Shown: positions 26,389-36,116 of the stretch, in pieces
Layout: the number at the start of each line of letters is the position of its first letter
Numbering within the stretch: position 1 is the stretch's first letter
From: Marinomonas gallaica
GTDB lineage: Bacteria > Pseudomonadota > Gammaproteobacteria > Pseudomonadales > Marinomonadaceae
Direction: 5' to 3'
DNA: 64,000 bases
Assembly: GCF_001639745.1 (NCBI RefSeq)
Contig: NZ_LTAX01000005.1
Span: forward strand, 1 to 64,000
The notes under the pieces: model-generated
Databases searched by the model: none
What the model saw: only the letters and a program-made list of their open reading frames with translations
Told to the model about the DNA's origin: nothing
Translations under genes and position numbers: made by a program

Positions 26389-27951
26389 CTACATCCATGA
26401 TTTTTTTAAGGATTCGGTTTTATACAGTGCTTGGTTCGCTATATCGTATGCGAGTGATTCATCGATATAAGGGACTACAATGGCACCACTGGCTAAGACA
26501 AATTTGACGGATGCTAGCTTGCGCTTTGTCATCAAGAGGCTTTGCTCAATGCTAACCTGTTGTAACTTATAAATCGGAAAACACACGTACCGCACCCCAA
26601 GGATGCCGCTACGTACGTAGTAATAGTGGTCATCTGCTGCAAACCCTAGGCGACGCCAATGACAGAAAAACAACAAGGCAATTATGATCAATACACTCAC
26701 GCCAGCGAGCGCATAGCCAACGTCCAGGTACACCCATAAAGCAGTACTCGTCACAATGCTCAGCGGTAAGACAAACAGAGTCAGAAAATATAAAAAGTAA
26801 TACGGGCTCGCGGAGCGATATTGCACCTTTGTAAACGGCTGAGCATCTGGCCATGTCTCGGCAATCAGCGCGTCTCGCTCATGGGCTTTTACAGAAGGAA
26901 CGACTAGGCTGCTGACTGTCTCTATACTGCGACTATCAGAGCCACTGAGGTTTTGTTGAAACACAAGGTTCGTGCGCCCGATCAGTCTGTCCAACCAATC
27001 TTGTTTGCTCTCAATCATTTGAATACGGGAAAGCCGTACACTCACCTCTTGACGGGTAAACAGACCACAACGCCGAATATAACGATCGCTTAAACAGCTT
27101 AGTCGATAGTTATAAAATACGATGATCGAGCCAAGTATTGATAAGAGTGAAAGTGGGATCAGTAACAGCAAAAATAGCATCAAAGCTGCTGCACTGATCT
27201 GCCACCAAGACCCTGTTGCCTGAGCAATGACATCGTCGATATTAAGTCCTAGATCCGAAAGCAGTCCCTCCATCCATGACAGCAACACATCCTGTGCTGA
27301 TAGCAAAGCACCTAGCAGTATCCAAAGACGGTTATTGGCGACGCCATGAATGACCAGATCTAATACACTGCGTGTGTTTAAAAGTTGTTCGTCTTGCTCT
27401 GCTCCTTGGTTAGCAGGCGATGGCGTAGTATTTACTATCGTTGCTTGTAAGTCCGGCTGATCGGCCTTTCTTGCCAACAGAATAGCTTCTCGAAGCGCAT
27501 TCGCATCCTGTTGTGTCAGCGCATATATTTTCGCTTCTTCATCCTTGGAACCGGCACTGTCCAATGTCACCGCAACATGACCGGTGAAACGATAGATAAG
27601 CGGCTGCTCCAATTTTACATTTTGAATTCGCTCAAACGGAAGATTCAAGTAACGTTTTTTAAATAAGCCCACGCTTACTTCAAAGGTATCTTGGCTGATT
27701 CGATACTGATAATACCAATAGGATGCGAAGCATCGAGCACAAACCAGCACTATAAAACCTATCGCCCCAATCAGAAATTCATTTTCATGCCCCGATATAT
27801 AACGGTGGCCAACCACACCTCCAGGAATAAGATAAATGAATGACTGCGAAAGCGACTTGATAACATCAAACAAGAAATAAACGATGGCAATGGGCGATAG
27901 GCGCTGCCAACTAGGTTGCAGTGTTAAGGTCGACGGTGAAGACGTTGTCAT
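26389..27951 (-). CDS. ydbT: PH (bPH2) domain membrane protein, YdbT family
   Basis: A 520-aa membrane protein with three bacterial PH-like (bPH2) modules, each seen as a run like YYQYRISQDTFEVSVGLFKKRY with LPFERIQNVKL after it, alternating with hydrophobic hairpins. The YdbS/YdbT pair is widespread. In Bacillus the pair is linked to resistance to certain peptides; no function is known in proteobacteria. It follows ydbS by 4 bp on the minus strand. Confidence 0.85.
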   Translation of the reverse strand: MTTSSPSTLTLQPSWQRLSPIAIVYFLFDVIKSLSQSFIYLIPGGVVGHRYISGHENEFLIGAIGFIVLVCARCFASYWYYQYRISQDTFEVSVGLFKKRYLNLPFERIQNVKLEQPLIYRFTGHVAVTLDSAGSKDEEAKIYALTQQDANALREAILLARKADQPDLQATIVNTTPSPANQGAEQDEQLLNTRSVLDLVIHGVANNRLWILLGALLSAQDVLLSWMEGLLSDLGLNIDDVIAQATGSWWQISAAALMLFLLLLIPLSLLSILGSIIVFYNYRLSCLSDRYIRRCGLFTRQEVSVRLSRIQMIESKQDWLDRLIGRTNLVFQQNLSGSDSRSIETVSSLVVPSVKAHERDALIAETWPDAQPFTKVQYRSASPYYFLYFLTLFVLPLSIVTSTALWVYLDVGYALAGVSVLIIIALLFFCHWRRLGFAADDHYYYVRSGILGVRYVCFPIYKLQQVSIEQSLLMTKRKLASVKFVLASGAIVVPYIDESLAYDIANQALYKTESLKKSWM

Positions 27952-27955
27952 AGCA

Positions 27956-28489
27956 TTAACCAGCGTTCAAATCTTTATGTTCTAAAATATAGGCACGCAG
28001 TTTTTCTGCTGTTACTTGCTCTAATCCCGGAATCGAAAATGTATGCGCAGCACCTCCGGCCGAGTAGACATGTAATTTTGCAAGACCAGCGAAGCGATCT
28101 ATCGGCCCCTGTTTTATCTCCACATGTTGTATACGCAGCATTGGTTGGCAAATAACCTGCTTGCAGATGACGCCCTTTTTCAACGTTAGATCATGCTCTC
28201 GCAATGAATAGCGAATACGCACACATGCCAAGTACGCATAGATCAAATAACCTACACTCAATATTACGACCGCAGCAAAAACATAGAGATAAGCGCTTTG
28301 CAAAAATGTTGGCAAAGATAACCAAGGATTAAAACGCAAAGCGCTCAATACACCAAGCAACGGTATGACAAGCATCAGCGTCGCGGCAATATGGTAGGTT
28401 CTATAGGCTAGAGAAATAGGCTCGGTCGGCAGCGTTCTTAGATCCGGTAATGAGTGTGTCGTAATGGCGTTATTTGTGAACCCTTCCAT
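27956..28489 (-). CDS. ydbS: PH (bPH2) domain membrane protein, YdbS family
   Basis: A 177-aa membrane protein with two TM helices (~36-55 and ~72-95) and a C-terminal bPH2 domain (RYSLREHDLTLKKGVICKQV, then MLRIQHVEIKQGPIDRFAGL). ATG 28489 is chosen over an upstream TTG because AGGA lies 8 nt before it. It forms an operon with ydbT. A good Fur-box match lies 64-82 bp upstream, which is unexpected for this family and suggests iron-dependent expression. Confidence 0.85.
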   Translation of the reverse strand: MEGFTNNAITTHSLPDLRTLPTEPISLAYRTYHIAATLMLVIPLLGVLSALRFNPWLSLPTFLQSAYLYVFAAVVILSVGYLIYAYLACVRIRYSLREHDLTLKKGVICKQVICQPMLRIQHVEIKQGPIDRFAGLAKLHVYSAGGAAHTFSIPGLEQVTAEKLRAYILEHKDLNAG

Positions 28490-28521
28490 GTCACTTTCCT
28501 TTAAATGAGACAAGGCGTGGC

Positions 28522-28542
28522 GTTATCCGTGCATCGGATAAC
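28522..28542. repeat. Inverted repeat in the ydbS leader
   Basis: GTTATCCG and CGGATAAC form 8-bp arms around TGCAT, between the Fur-like box and the ydbS start; an operator or a leader hairpin. Confidence 0.4.
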
Positions 28543-28552
28543 ACCACATATA

Positions 28553-28571
28553 GATAATGAGAATTAATTTC
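28553..28571 (-). promoter_or_regulatory. Fur-box-like site upstream of ydbST
   Basis: GATAATGAGAATTAATTTC matches the 19-bp Fur consensus at 15 positions. It is the best Fur-like site I found in the window. The remainder of the gap to the tRNA at 28848 shows no gene. Confidence 0.55.
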
Positions 28572-28847
28572 ATTTTAATCTATAGCTACAACAAAAGGCA
28601 ATGTGCAGAGGCGACCGTTTTTCGCTGCATTGAAGCCGCCAAAATTCTCGCGTTACCCGCTAACTGAGTGTTGCCCACTGCCTTAAGCGCTGTAACCAAG
28701 AATGATGCTGACAATAAAAAATAGAATTCATAAGGTATGACATCAATCGGTCAAAGTTAAAGCATATTAAAATTATTTAAAACTGGTTTGGATTGGCAAA
28801 AAAATTTTAGATGAGATTTGTATGAAGATTTTATATGGAAATAATCA

Positions 28848-28923
28848 TGGTGGGTGTGGAGAGGTTCGAACTCCCGACATTCGCCTTGTAAGGGCGACGC
28901 TCTCCCAACTGAGCTACACACCC
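28848..28923 (-). tRNA. tRNA-Val (UAC), copy 1
   Basis: A 76-nt cloverleaf with encoded CCA. The acceptor GGGTGTG pairs with CACACCC. The anticodon arm TCGCC-CTTACAA-GGCGA carries anticodon TAC, and the T-loop GTTCGAA is present. It is transcribed leftward after tRNA-Asp from the promoter at 29089-29116. An identical copy lies at 40268. Confidence 0.96.
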
Positions 28924-28968
28924 ATCGCAATGATGGTAACGCTTGCATTCACTTTGGGGAAAAGTAAA

Positions 28969-29045
28969 TGGCGGAATGGACGGGACTCGAACCCGCGACC
29001 CCCTGCGTGACAGGCAGGTATTCTAACCAACTGAACTACCACTCC
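28969..29045 (-). tRNA. tRNA-Asp (GUC), copy 1
   Basis: A 77-nt cloverleaf with encoded CCA. The acceptor GGAGTGG pairs with CCATTCC (one G-U). The anticodon arm CCTGC-CTGTCAC-GCAGG carries GTC, and the T-loop is GTTCGAG. It is first in a two-tRNA transcript followed by tRNA-Val 45 bp on. Confidence 0.96.
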
Positions 29046-29088
29046 TAACTCGGACTCAGCAACTTGGCTTCGTCATAAGATGGAGCGT

Positions 29089-29116
29089 ATTATAGGCAAT
29101 GTAATTCTGAAAGCAA
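29089..29116 (-). promoter_or_regulatory. tRNA promoter, copy 1
   Basis: On the minus strand, TTGCTT (29111-29116) and a perfect TATAAT (29089-29094) are 16 bp apart, followed by ACGCTCC. The same elements and spacing recur at the second tRNA pair. Confidence 0.8.
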
Positions 29117-29252
29117 CCCCTAATTTTAAAAATAATGCTTTAATATACAGTAGGTTAAAAAGCGAACAGCGCTTAATATCTAACATCAAAATGCCCTCCT
29201 CTAGACGTCCCTAATTTCAACCGGTTTGGTGAGCAAGCCCTTTCTTTTAGCC

Positions 29253-29281
29253 CAAAAAAAACGCCCGATTACTCGGGCGCT
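29253..29281 (-). terminator. Terminator of the ato operon
   Basis: On the minus strand GCGCCCG and CGGGCG form a GC-rich stem followed by eight T residues (plus-strand A-run from 29254). It lies 31 bp after the atoE stop. Confidence 0.9.
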
Positions 29282-29311
29282 TGGTTAACGAAGTAGAGCG
29301 GAGACACCTCG

Positions 29312-30703
29312 TTAGAAAATCATCAACCCAGCTCCAATGATCACACCAGACCCGAGCAATGCTAGGATACAATACCCCATCACATCTTTTGCCCCTAAAC
29401 CGGCAATCGCGAGCGCTGGTAATGCCCAGAAAGGTTGTATCATATTGGTCCAAGCATCACCCCAGGCAATGGCCATGGCTGTTTTCGCAGCATCAACGCC
29501 TAGTTCAGCCCCAGCTGGCATCATCACAGGCGCCTGTACCGCCCACTGACCACCACCCGAAGGCACAAAGAAATTCACAATACCCGCGCTTAAGAAGGTA
29601 AACAGAGGGAACGTCGTTTCATTGGAGATGGCAACGAACCCTTGTGAAATCAAGCTTGCTAGACTGTCACCTGAGCTGCCTACTGCCGTCATCATACCCA
29701 TGATGCCCGCATAAAATGGGAATTGAAGTAAAATGCCTGAACAGTTCTTGGCGCCATCAGTAACCGCATTCAACAGACTCTTTGGCGTCCCATGTAACAG
29801 TACTGCGGTAAATAAGAAGGTAAAGTTGACGATGTTTAGGTTCAGTGCAAAGCCATTGTTGGCAAAGTAATAAACCACGTAAACAAAGCCCATCAAACCA
29901 ATCAGCAACGATAATAAACGGCTGCTTTCTAAGCGCTCGGCCGGGGTCATCTTGGCTTTGTCTGGGGCGGGGTTGTCCGATTCCTCGCCCACCAAATTAC
30001 TGGTGTCAAACTCAATCGTATCTTGCGGTGCTGGATGCATTAATCGGTTCAATAACGGAATAGCGACCAGCATGACGGCAAGGATAGTTAAGTTCATCGG
30101 TGAAAAAATGGTCTCAGACGTTGCAATCGGTGCCGTAACCGCACCATTTGTGACAGCGCTGATATTGTTACCGCCAGCAATGGCCAACGGAATAGAGCCC
30201 GATAGCCCGGCATGCCAAAACAAGAAGCCACTGTAGGCCGAAGCAATCAGCAAACGATAATCGACGCCTCGTACTCGCGCGGCCAACTCACGGGCAAAGA
30301 TAGCCCCAACCACTAAACCAAATCCCCAGTTTACCCAACAGGCTACAGCGCTGATAAAGGTAACGAGCAGAATCGCTTGTCCAGGCGTCGAAGCAATGCC
30401 TGCAATCACGGCCAACTTTCGCTTAAACGCTGGAGCACTCGCCATTGCATGCCCTGTCACCACCACCATCGCCATCTGCATAGAGAAGCTAAGTAATTTC
30501 CAGAAACCGCCTGCCCACGCTTCAACAACCTGTATGGGCCCCTGCCCTGTACTGGGCATCGCGATCACAAAGACTACCAACGTCAGCACAATTGCAAATA
30601 TAAAAGGGTCCGGAAGGTAGCGTTGCAGCAACGTAACAAAGAACTGACTCGCGCGTTGCAGCGCGGTTTTTTGCGTCATTGAATTAGACATAGTGTTTAC
30701 CAT
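29312..30703 (-). CDS. atoE: Short-chain fatty acid transporter (AtoE family)
   Basis: A 463-aa inner-membrane transporter with ~11 helices, importing acetoacetate or short-chain fatty acids such as butyrate. AtoE features are the N-terminal RYLPDPFIFAIVLTLVVF and the late VPSGGGQWAVQAPVMMPAG (~383-401). The start is uncertain: ATG at 30703 or 30691, neither with a strong ribosome site. It is the last gene of the atoD-atoA-atoB-atoE operon, whose enzymes would activate and cleave the imported acid. Confidence 0.9.
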   Translation of the reverse strand: MVNTMSNSMTQKTALQRASQFFVTLLQRYLPDPFIFAIVLTLVVFVIAMPSTGQGPIQVVEAWAGGFWKLLSFSMQMAMVVVTGHAMASAPAFKRKLAVIAGIASTPGQAILLVTFISAVACWVNWGFGLVVGAIFARELAARVRGVDYRLLIASAYSGFLFWHAGLSGSIPLAIAGGNNISAVTNGAVTAPIATSETIFSPMNLTILAVMLVAIPLLNRLMHPAPQDTIEFDTSNLVGEESDNPAPDKAKMTPAERLESSRLLSLLIGLMGFVYVVYYFANNGFALNLNIVNFTFLFTAVLLHGTPKSLLNAVTDGAKNCSGILLQFPFYAGIMGMMTAVGSSGDSLASLISQGFVAISNETTFPLFTFLSAGIVNFFVPSGGGQWAVQAPVMMPAGAELGVDAAKTAMAIAWGDAWTNMIQPFWALPALAIAGLGAKDVMGYCILALLGSGVIIGAGLMIF

Positions 30704-30760
30704 TTTATAGTTATTTTAGGCGGGACTTGTGGCCCCTTATTTGCTTTTTATAAGGCGATG

Positions 30761-31942
30761 TTAATGCGTTTGACTGAGCAACATCGCTACACCCATACCA
30801 CCACCGATGCATAAAGTGGCCAACCCCTTTTCAACTTTCTGCTTCTGCATTTCATGCAGCAGAGACACCAACACACGACAACCGGAGGCGCCAATAGGAT
30901 GACCCAAAGCAATGGCGCCGCCATTCACATTGACACGCTCAGGCACTAAGCCAAGCTCTTGCCCAACACAAAGCGCCTGCACTGCGAATGCTTCGTTTGC
31001 TTCGACCAATCCCAAGTCCTGTACAGACCAATCGACTTTATCTAACGCTTTTTGGCTGGCCGTGATGGGCCCTGTTCCCATGATTTGTGGGTCCACCCCC
31101 GAGGTTGCACTGGCTTCAATGGTGGCCAACACCGTCAGCCCTAATCGCTTTGCCTCGTCATCCGTGGTGACAACGACCATCGCAGCACCATCGTTTAACG
31201 TGGACGCATTACCTGCTGTCACCGAGCCGTCTTGGGTAAAAGCCGGTCGCAGCGCAGCCAGAGAACTGGCATTTGTCTGTGGGCGTATCTGTTCATCTTG
31301 GTCAACAATAATGTCGGGGCTCTTGCGCTGCGGAATTGCAACTGGAAGAATTTCGTCTTGGAAGCGACCCGATGCTTGCGCATTCGCCGCTTTCAGCTGT
31401 GATTGGGCCGCAAAAGTATCTTGTTGCTCTCGGCTGATATGCCATTGGTTGGCGATGTTTTCAGCTGTTTGGCCCATATGATAATCGTGAAATGCATCCC
31501 ACAGACCATCAACAATCATGGTATCCAGCATACTCCAGTGCCCCATTTTTTTTCCAGAGCGACTGTTTGGTAACACATGTGCCGCTTGGCTCATGCTTTC
31601 TTGTCCGCCCGCCACAACCATCTTGGCGTCACCATTCAACACGGCTTGCGCCGCCAGTTGAACCGCTTTCAAACCGGAACCGCACACCATATTGACCGTC
31701 AAAGCAGAAACATGATTTGACAGACCAGCATTTAACGCCGTTTGTCTGGCAGGGTTTTGGCCGCAGCCTGCGGTCAGCACTTGCCCTAAAATCACATCAT
31801 CAATATGCTGCGTCAGTTCAGGTTGCTTGGCCAGCATTCCTTGTAAGACTTGTGTGCCAATTTGCACGGCACTTAACGAGGAAAGTGCGCCATTAAAAGA
31901 ACCAATTGCGCTTCGCCCAGCGGCGACAATCACAGCCTTCAT
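30761..31942 (-). CDS. atoB: Acetyl-CoA C-acetyltransferase (thiolase)
   Basis: A 393-aa cytoplasmic thiolase that splits acetoacetyl-CoA into two acetyl-CoA (or the reverse). The acylated nucleophile is C87 (VNMVCGSG), the catalytic His is in GGAIALGHPIGASGCR (~345) and the second Cys is in CIGGGMG (~378). Length is standard. It lies behind the CoA-transferase genes, so its physiological direction here is probably degradative. Confidence 0.94.
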   Translation of the reverse strand: MKAVIVAAGRSAIGSFNGALSSLSAVQIGTQVLQGMLAKQPELTQHIDDVILGQVLTAGCGQNPARQTALNAGLSNHVSALTVNMVCGSGLKAVQLAAQAVLNGDAKMVVAGGQESMSQAAHVLPNSRSGKKMGHWSMLDTMIVDGLWDAFHDYHMGQTAENIANQWHISREQQDTFAAQSQLKAANAQASGRFQDEILPVAIPQRKSPDIIVDQDEQIRPQTNASSLAALRPAFTQDGSVTAGNASTLNDGAAMVVVTTDDEAKRLGLTVLATIEASATSGVDPQIMGTGPITASQKALDKVDWSVQDLGLVEANEAFAVQALCVGQELGLVPERVNVNGGAIALGHPIGASGCRVLVSLLHEMQKQKVEKGLATLCIGGGMGVAMLLSQTH

Positions 31943-31987
31943 TATGTCTCTCCATTTATTGTTGTTTTGACACTTATGTAAAGTGGT

Positions 31988-32647
31988 TTAGGCAAACGTC
32001 ATCTCAGGTACGTGTTCAGGCACCACTAACTTGCCGGCGGTTTTCTCGACAATCTCTTCCACCGAAACACCCGGTGCGCGTTCCACCAATGTAAACTGAC
32101 CCGCATCGATCTCAATCCACGCCAAGTCTGTTAGAACTTTCTTAATGCAGCCTTTACCGGTCAGCGGCAGGCTGCAATCGGCCAATAACTTTGACTCGCC
32201 ATTTTTAGAGGCATGCGTCATGGTCACGATAATGTTGTCCGCACCGGCCACTAAATCCATGGCCCCGCCCATGCCTTTGACCAGCTTATTAGGAATCATC
32301 CACGAAGCAATGTTGCCATGAACATCTACTTCAAAGGCCCCCAAAACTGTCAAATCTACGTGCCCGCCACGTATCATGGCAAACGACTCTGCCGAGGAGA
32401 AGATAGACGCCCCCTTCACTGCCGTCACTGTTTGCTTACCGGCGTTAATCATGTCGGCGTCCAACGTCTCTTCTGTAGGGAACGCCCCCATGCCCAATAG
32501 GCCATTTTCAGATTGCAGCATCACCTCCATGCCTTGTGGCACAAAGTTCGCAACCAATGTTGGAATACCGATACCTAAATTTACGTAATAGCCATCACGC
32601 AGTTCTTGCGCGACGCGCTGTGCCATTTGTTCTCGTGTAAGAGCCAT
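31988..32647 (-). CDS. atoA: 3-oxoacid CoA-transferase subunit B (acetoacetate CoA-transferase beta)
   Basis: A 219-aa cytoplasmic subunit that, with AtoD, moves CoA from acetyl- or succinyl-CoA to acetoacetate. The catalytic glutamate lies in LQSENGLLGMG (E47), and the glycine motif in NLGIGIPTLVAN. Subunit B normally contributes the active-site Glu. It lies 39 bp after atoD and is followed by atoB in the same operon. Confidence 0.94.
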   Translation of the reverse strand: MALTREQMAQRVAQELRDGYYVNLGIGIPTLVANFVPQGMEVMLQSENGLLGMGAFPTEETLDADMINAGKQTVTAVKGASIFSSAESFAMIRGGHVDLTVLGAFEVDVHGNIASWMIPNKLVKGMGGAMDLVAGADNIIVTMTHASKNGESKLLADCSLPLTGKGCIKKVLTDLAWIEIDAGQFTLVERAPGVSVEEIVEKTAGKLVVPEHVPEMTFA

Positions 32648-32686
32648 AGCGACCTCTTTTTATTGTATTAATGAATGGGGTAGGCG

Positions 32687-33385
32687 TTACGAACGAACCG
32701 TGACTTTTTCAATGCGCTTTTCAAATGTGCCCTGAATGACACGGTCTACATAGATGCCAGGGGTATGAATTTGCGACGGTTCCAACTCACCCACCTCTAC
32801 AATCTCTTCCACTTCAACTACTGTAATTTTGCCCGCTGTCGCTGCAAGAGGATTAAAGTTTTGCGCCGTGTGACGGTACATTACATTGCCATAGCGGTCA
32901 GCTTTCCAACCTTTAACAATGGCAAAATCGCCCGTGATAGACTCTTCCAGCAAGAATTCTTTGCCGTCAAAAGTACGTGTTTCTTTGCCTTCAGCAACAG
33001 GCGTACCCACACCGGTGGCGGTGTAAAAAGCCGGAATACCCGCACCACCAGCACGCATCTTCTCTGCCAAGGTGCCTTGCGGCGTCAAATCCACCTCAAG
33101 TTCACCATTAAGAAGCTGCTTTTCAAAAAGGGCATTTTCACCCACGTAGGAAGCCACCATTTTTCGAATTTGCTTATCTTCAAGCAAAATGCCTAAACCA
33201 AATCCGTCTACACCGCAGTTGTTGGACACTACGGTTAAGCCTTTCGTTTGGCGACGCTTAATTTCGGCAATGAGGTTTTCGGGAATACCGCAAAGCCCAA
33301 AGCCCCCTGCTATAACGGTCATGCCGTCGTCTAACCCTGCCATTGCTTCGTCGTATGACAACACAACTTTGTCAAAACCCGCCAT
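32687..33385 (-). CDS. atoD: 3-oxoacid CoA-transferase subunit A (acetoacetate CoA-transferase alpha)
   Basis: A 232-aa partner subunit of AtoA. The family motif is [15 protein letters not shown] (~22-36), with the [12 protein letters not shown] region next. ATG 33385 is chosen because AGGAG lies 6 nt before it; a longer frame starts without a ribosome site. It is the first gene of the atoDABE operon, divergent from a LysR-type gene across 120 bp, which is a common arrangement for the regulator of such operons. Confidence 0.93.
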   Translation of the reverse strand: MAGFDKVVLSYDEAMAGLDDGMTVIAGGFGLCGIPENLIAEIKRRQTKGLTVVSNNCGVDGFGLGILLEDKQIRKMVASYVGENALFEKQLLNGELEVDLTPQGTLAEKMRAGGAGIPAFYTATGVGTPVAEGKETRTFDGKEFLLEESITGDFAIVKGWKADRYGNVMYRHTAQNFNPLAATAGKITVVEVEEIVEVGELEPSQIHTPGIYVDRVIQGTFEKRIEKVTVRS

Positions 33386-33505
33386 TACTCCACTCCTAAT
33401 TATTATTTTGAGATTCATGCCGTATGGGATGTCTGATTCCAGAGTTTGACTTATCACTAAAGATTAATTAATTTTATTTTTCATATTTATTAATAAGTAA
33501 AACAA

Positions 33506-34426
33506 ATGAATATAAAACAGGTTAAAGCCTTTTTGTCCGTAGCGGAGTCGATGAGCTTTGCGCAAGCCGCGCATCAGCTACATCTGTCACAGCCAGCTCT
33601 GAGCTTAGCGATCAAAAGTTTGGAGGAATCGTTAGGGGGAAAACTCCTGACTCGCACGACCCGCACCACAGCTTTAACCCCTGAGGGGGAAGCTTTGGTG
33701 CCCATCGCACGTCAGTTATTAGCTCAATGGCAAGACGCGGAAGATGAAATGAAACAGCGCTTTGCCTTGCAAATGGGCAAGATATCCATTGCCGCCATGC
33801 CGTCCTTTGCGGGCTCTCTGCTGCCTAAGGCCATACATGATTATCATCAGCACTTCCCTAACATTCAGATTTCAATTGACGACGTGCTCTCTGATGTAGT
33901 CGTTGAGCGAGTCAGCAATAACAGTGTTGAATTAGGGGTGACATTCGAACCCAACACATTGGAAGGGCTCACTTTTCATCCTTTATACAACGATAAATTT
34001 ATAGCCATACTGTCCGCCAATCATCCCTTAACAGCTTTACCTAAGCTGACCTGGAGTGCGCTACTGAAACAGGATTTCATTACCCTGCAACGCCCGTCGA
34101 GTGTTCGAAGCATGATCGAAAAAAGTTTAATCGATGCCAACATTGACCTCCCTGTTGCCTTTGATGCGCACCAACTGACGACGGTCGTTAGAATGGTGAG
34201 TGAAGGCATGGGCGTGGCGGTGGTGCCAGCCACCTGTCGACAGCAGATCCGCGAACAAAATGTCGTCGAGCGAGTGATTGACCAACCCACGATCGAACGC
34301 CGAGTGGGGGTCATATGCAAGCCACGCTCAATGCTGTCCATCGCTGCCGCTGCCATGCTGGACACATTGATTAATACTTATGCAACAGCCCCCGATAACC
34401 TTCCACAAGGTGACGCACTTCAATGA
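33506..34426 (+). CDS. LysR-family regulator, likely of the ato operon
   Basis: A 306-aa LysR protein: HTH at ~1-60 ([20 protein letters not shown]) and a substrate-binding effector domain ~90-295. It diverges from atoD by 120 bp and overlaps the sigma-54 activator gene by 4 bp (ATGA), so it is physically tied to both halves of the ketone-body region. The effector is unknown; acetoacetate, 3-hydroxybutyrate or a CoA ester would fit. Confidence 0.9.
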   Translation: MNIKQVKAFLSVAESMSFAQAAHQLHLSQPALSLAIKSLEESLGGKLLTRTTRTTALTPEGEALVPIARQLLAQWQDAEDEMKQRFALQMGKISIAAMPSFAGSLLPKAIHDYHQHFPNIQISIDDVLSDVVVERVSNNSVELGVTFEPNTLEGLTFHPLYNDKFIAILSANHPLTALPKLTWSALLKQDFITLQRPSSVRSMIEKSLIDANIDLPVAFDAHQLTTVVRMVSEGMGVAVVPATCRQQIREQNVVERVIDQPTIERRVGVICKPRSMLSIAAAAMLDTLINTYATAPDNLPQGDALQ

Positions 34427-35841
34427 CACAGACACCGACACAAAAACTTCGCCAAGCGGCGCAAACCTATCGCACGATTTTAGATGCCCTCGAAGAATGG
34501 GTGGTGGTCGTGGATCATAATGCGAGAATTTTTTACCTCAACCGCCCTTATGCGCGTTTTCTCGGAGTCAATGCCGAAGAAGTAAAAGGCAAAAAAGTCA
34601 CTGAGGTGATTGAGAATACGCGCATGCATCTCACGATTAAAAATGGTGTAACGGAACGCTTGTCGATGCAACGTATTCGAGGCAGCAATATGATTGCAAA
34701 CCGTTTCCCTATCACCGACCAAGGAAAGGTCATCGGCGCAGTCGGCACCGTGATATTTCACGACACCTACGAATGGAAGCGCATCAACAGTCATATCAAA
34801 GCGCTGTTAGCAGAGCATGAGTTCACTAACCAAACGGCACCGGTCGTCGCCAAGCAACCCTCTGCCCAGTATCGCTTGGCCGACATTGTGGGTGACAGCA
34901 AAGCGATTAAAAACCTGAATCAAACCATTACCCAAGTGGCATCGGGTGATGTCACCGTGTTGTTACGTGGAGAATCCGGCACCGGCAAAGAGCTTTACGC
35001 ACACGCTATTCATCAACTTTCGGACCGAGGCGATGGACCTTTTATCAAAGTGAACTGTGCGGCCATTCCTGAAAATTTACTCGAAAGTGAGCTATTTGGC
35101 TATGAAGAAGGGGCCTTCACGGGCGCCAAAAAAGGCGGCAAAGCCGGCAAGTTTCAATTGGCAAATGGTGGCACCCTATTTTTAGATGAAATAGGTGACC
35201 TTCCCCTTTCAATGCAAGCCAAACTGCTACGTGTTTTGCAGGATCGAGAAGTAGAGGCCGTTGGCAGCACCTCAACCACCCCCTTAGACATACGCTTAAT
35301 CACAGCAACGCATCGTCCTCTAGAGTCTTTAATTAAAAGCGGGGATTTTCGTGAAGACTTGTACTATCGTATCAATGTCGTCAATGTTTCATTACCGCCC
35401 TTAAGGGAACGACCTGAAGATATCTCTAAATTGGCTGAACATTTTCTGCAAACGTTATCACGCCGCACTGGCCGCCGAGCACCCAAGCTAACCGCCCAAG
35501 CAATGACCGCCCTGTTGGATTACGATTGGCCGGGCAATATCCGCGAGCTCGAAAACGTGATGGAGGCCGCCTTTTTCACCGCGACAGACCGGAAGATTCC
35601 CTTATCGCTACTGCCTACCGCCCTGTCTCAGCAAGCTGACAGCGACGTAAACAGCGTTTTGACAAACACGCCTCACGTCAGTGCCACCGGCACGCTCAAA
35701 GAACAACTTGATTTGGCGGAAAAAGCCGCTTTAAAACAATCGCTTACTCAGCACTACGGCAACAAAACCCAAGCGGCGAAAAGTCTAGGTGTGAGCAAAT
35801 CTACCTTCTATGAGAAGTTGAACAAGCATGGATTGCTCTAA
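34423..35841 (+). CDS. Sigma-54-dependent activator with PAS sensor
   Basis: A 472-aa enhancer-binding protein. It has an N-terminal PAS domain (~14-115), then an AAA+ domain with Walker A GESGTGKE (183-190), an intact sigma-54 contact loop GAFTGA (230-235) and Walker B TLFLDE (251-256), and a C-terminal Fis-type HTH ([20 protein letters not shown]). There is no receiver domain, so it senses a small ligand directly rather than by phosphorylation. A perfect palindrome and a sigma-54-like promoter follow immediately, ahead of the TRAP-bdhA operon, making that operon the probable target. Confidence 0.92.
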   Translation: MTQTPTQKLRQAAQTYRTILDALEEWVVVVDHNARIFYLNRPYARFLGVNAEEVKGKKVTEVIENTRMHLTIKNGVTERLSMQRIRGSNMIANRFPITDQGKVIGAVGTVIFHDTYEWKRINSHIKALLAEHEFTNQTAPVVAKQPSAQYRLADIVGDSKAIKNLNQTITQVASGDVTVLLRGESGTGKELYAHAIHQLSDRGDGPFIKVNCAAIPENLLESELFGYEEGAFTGAKKGGKAGKFQLANGGTLFLDEIGDLPLSMQAKLLRVLQDREVEAVGSTSTTPLDIRLITATHRPLESLIKSGDFREDLYYRINVVNVSLPPLRERPEDISKLAEHFLQTLSRRTGRRAPKLTAQAMTALLDYDWPGNIRELENVMEAAFFTATDRKIPLSLLPTALSQQADSDVNSVLTNTPHVSATGTLKEQLDLAEKAALKQSLTQHYGNKTQAAKSLGVSKSTFYEKLNKHGLL

Positions 35842-35848
35842 AATGTAC

Positions 35849-35890
35849 TTTTTCGTCCGAAAAATCAGATCATGTCCGAATATTCGGACA
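35849..35890 (+). promoter_or_regulatory. Upstream activator palindromes
   Basis: TGTCCGAATATTCGGACA (35873-35890) is an 18-bp perfect palindrome. A second, looser dyad TTTTTCG-TC-CGAAAAA (35849-35864) shares the TCCGAA core. They lie 130-160 bp upstream of the sigma-54-like promoter, the usual enhancer distance. Confidence 0.65.
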
Positions 35891-36016
35891 TATTATCGAG
35901 ATTTTAATAAGTAGGCCGCCGACAAACCGTCCGATAATCTGGAAAAAAAGTATAATCCCACATACAAAAAAGCACAAAATTCTAATAAGATATTGTTTTA
36001 TATAGATATTATTTTT

Positions 36017-36033
36017 TTGGCATTTATCTTGTA
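36017..36033 (+). promoter_or_regulatory. Sigma-54-type promoter of the TRAP-bdhA operon
   Basis: TTGGCATTTATCTTGTA has GG at -24 and GT (consensus GC) at -12 with the required 10-bp interval. It lies ~85 bp before the dctP start codon. Confidence 0.6.
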
Positions 36034-36116
36034 ATACATATCTCTGCAACATGATTGCGACCCCAGTCACACCCAGTGACCGGCGAGTCTAAAACAACAA
36101 TAAATAGGATCACATC

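Noticed and set aside
35870..36070. Open frame on the minus strand covering the enhancer region before dctP
   Set aside because: It runs through the palindrome and the sigma-54-like promoter, has no ribosome site and an AT-driven composition; judged non-coding.
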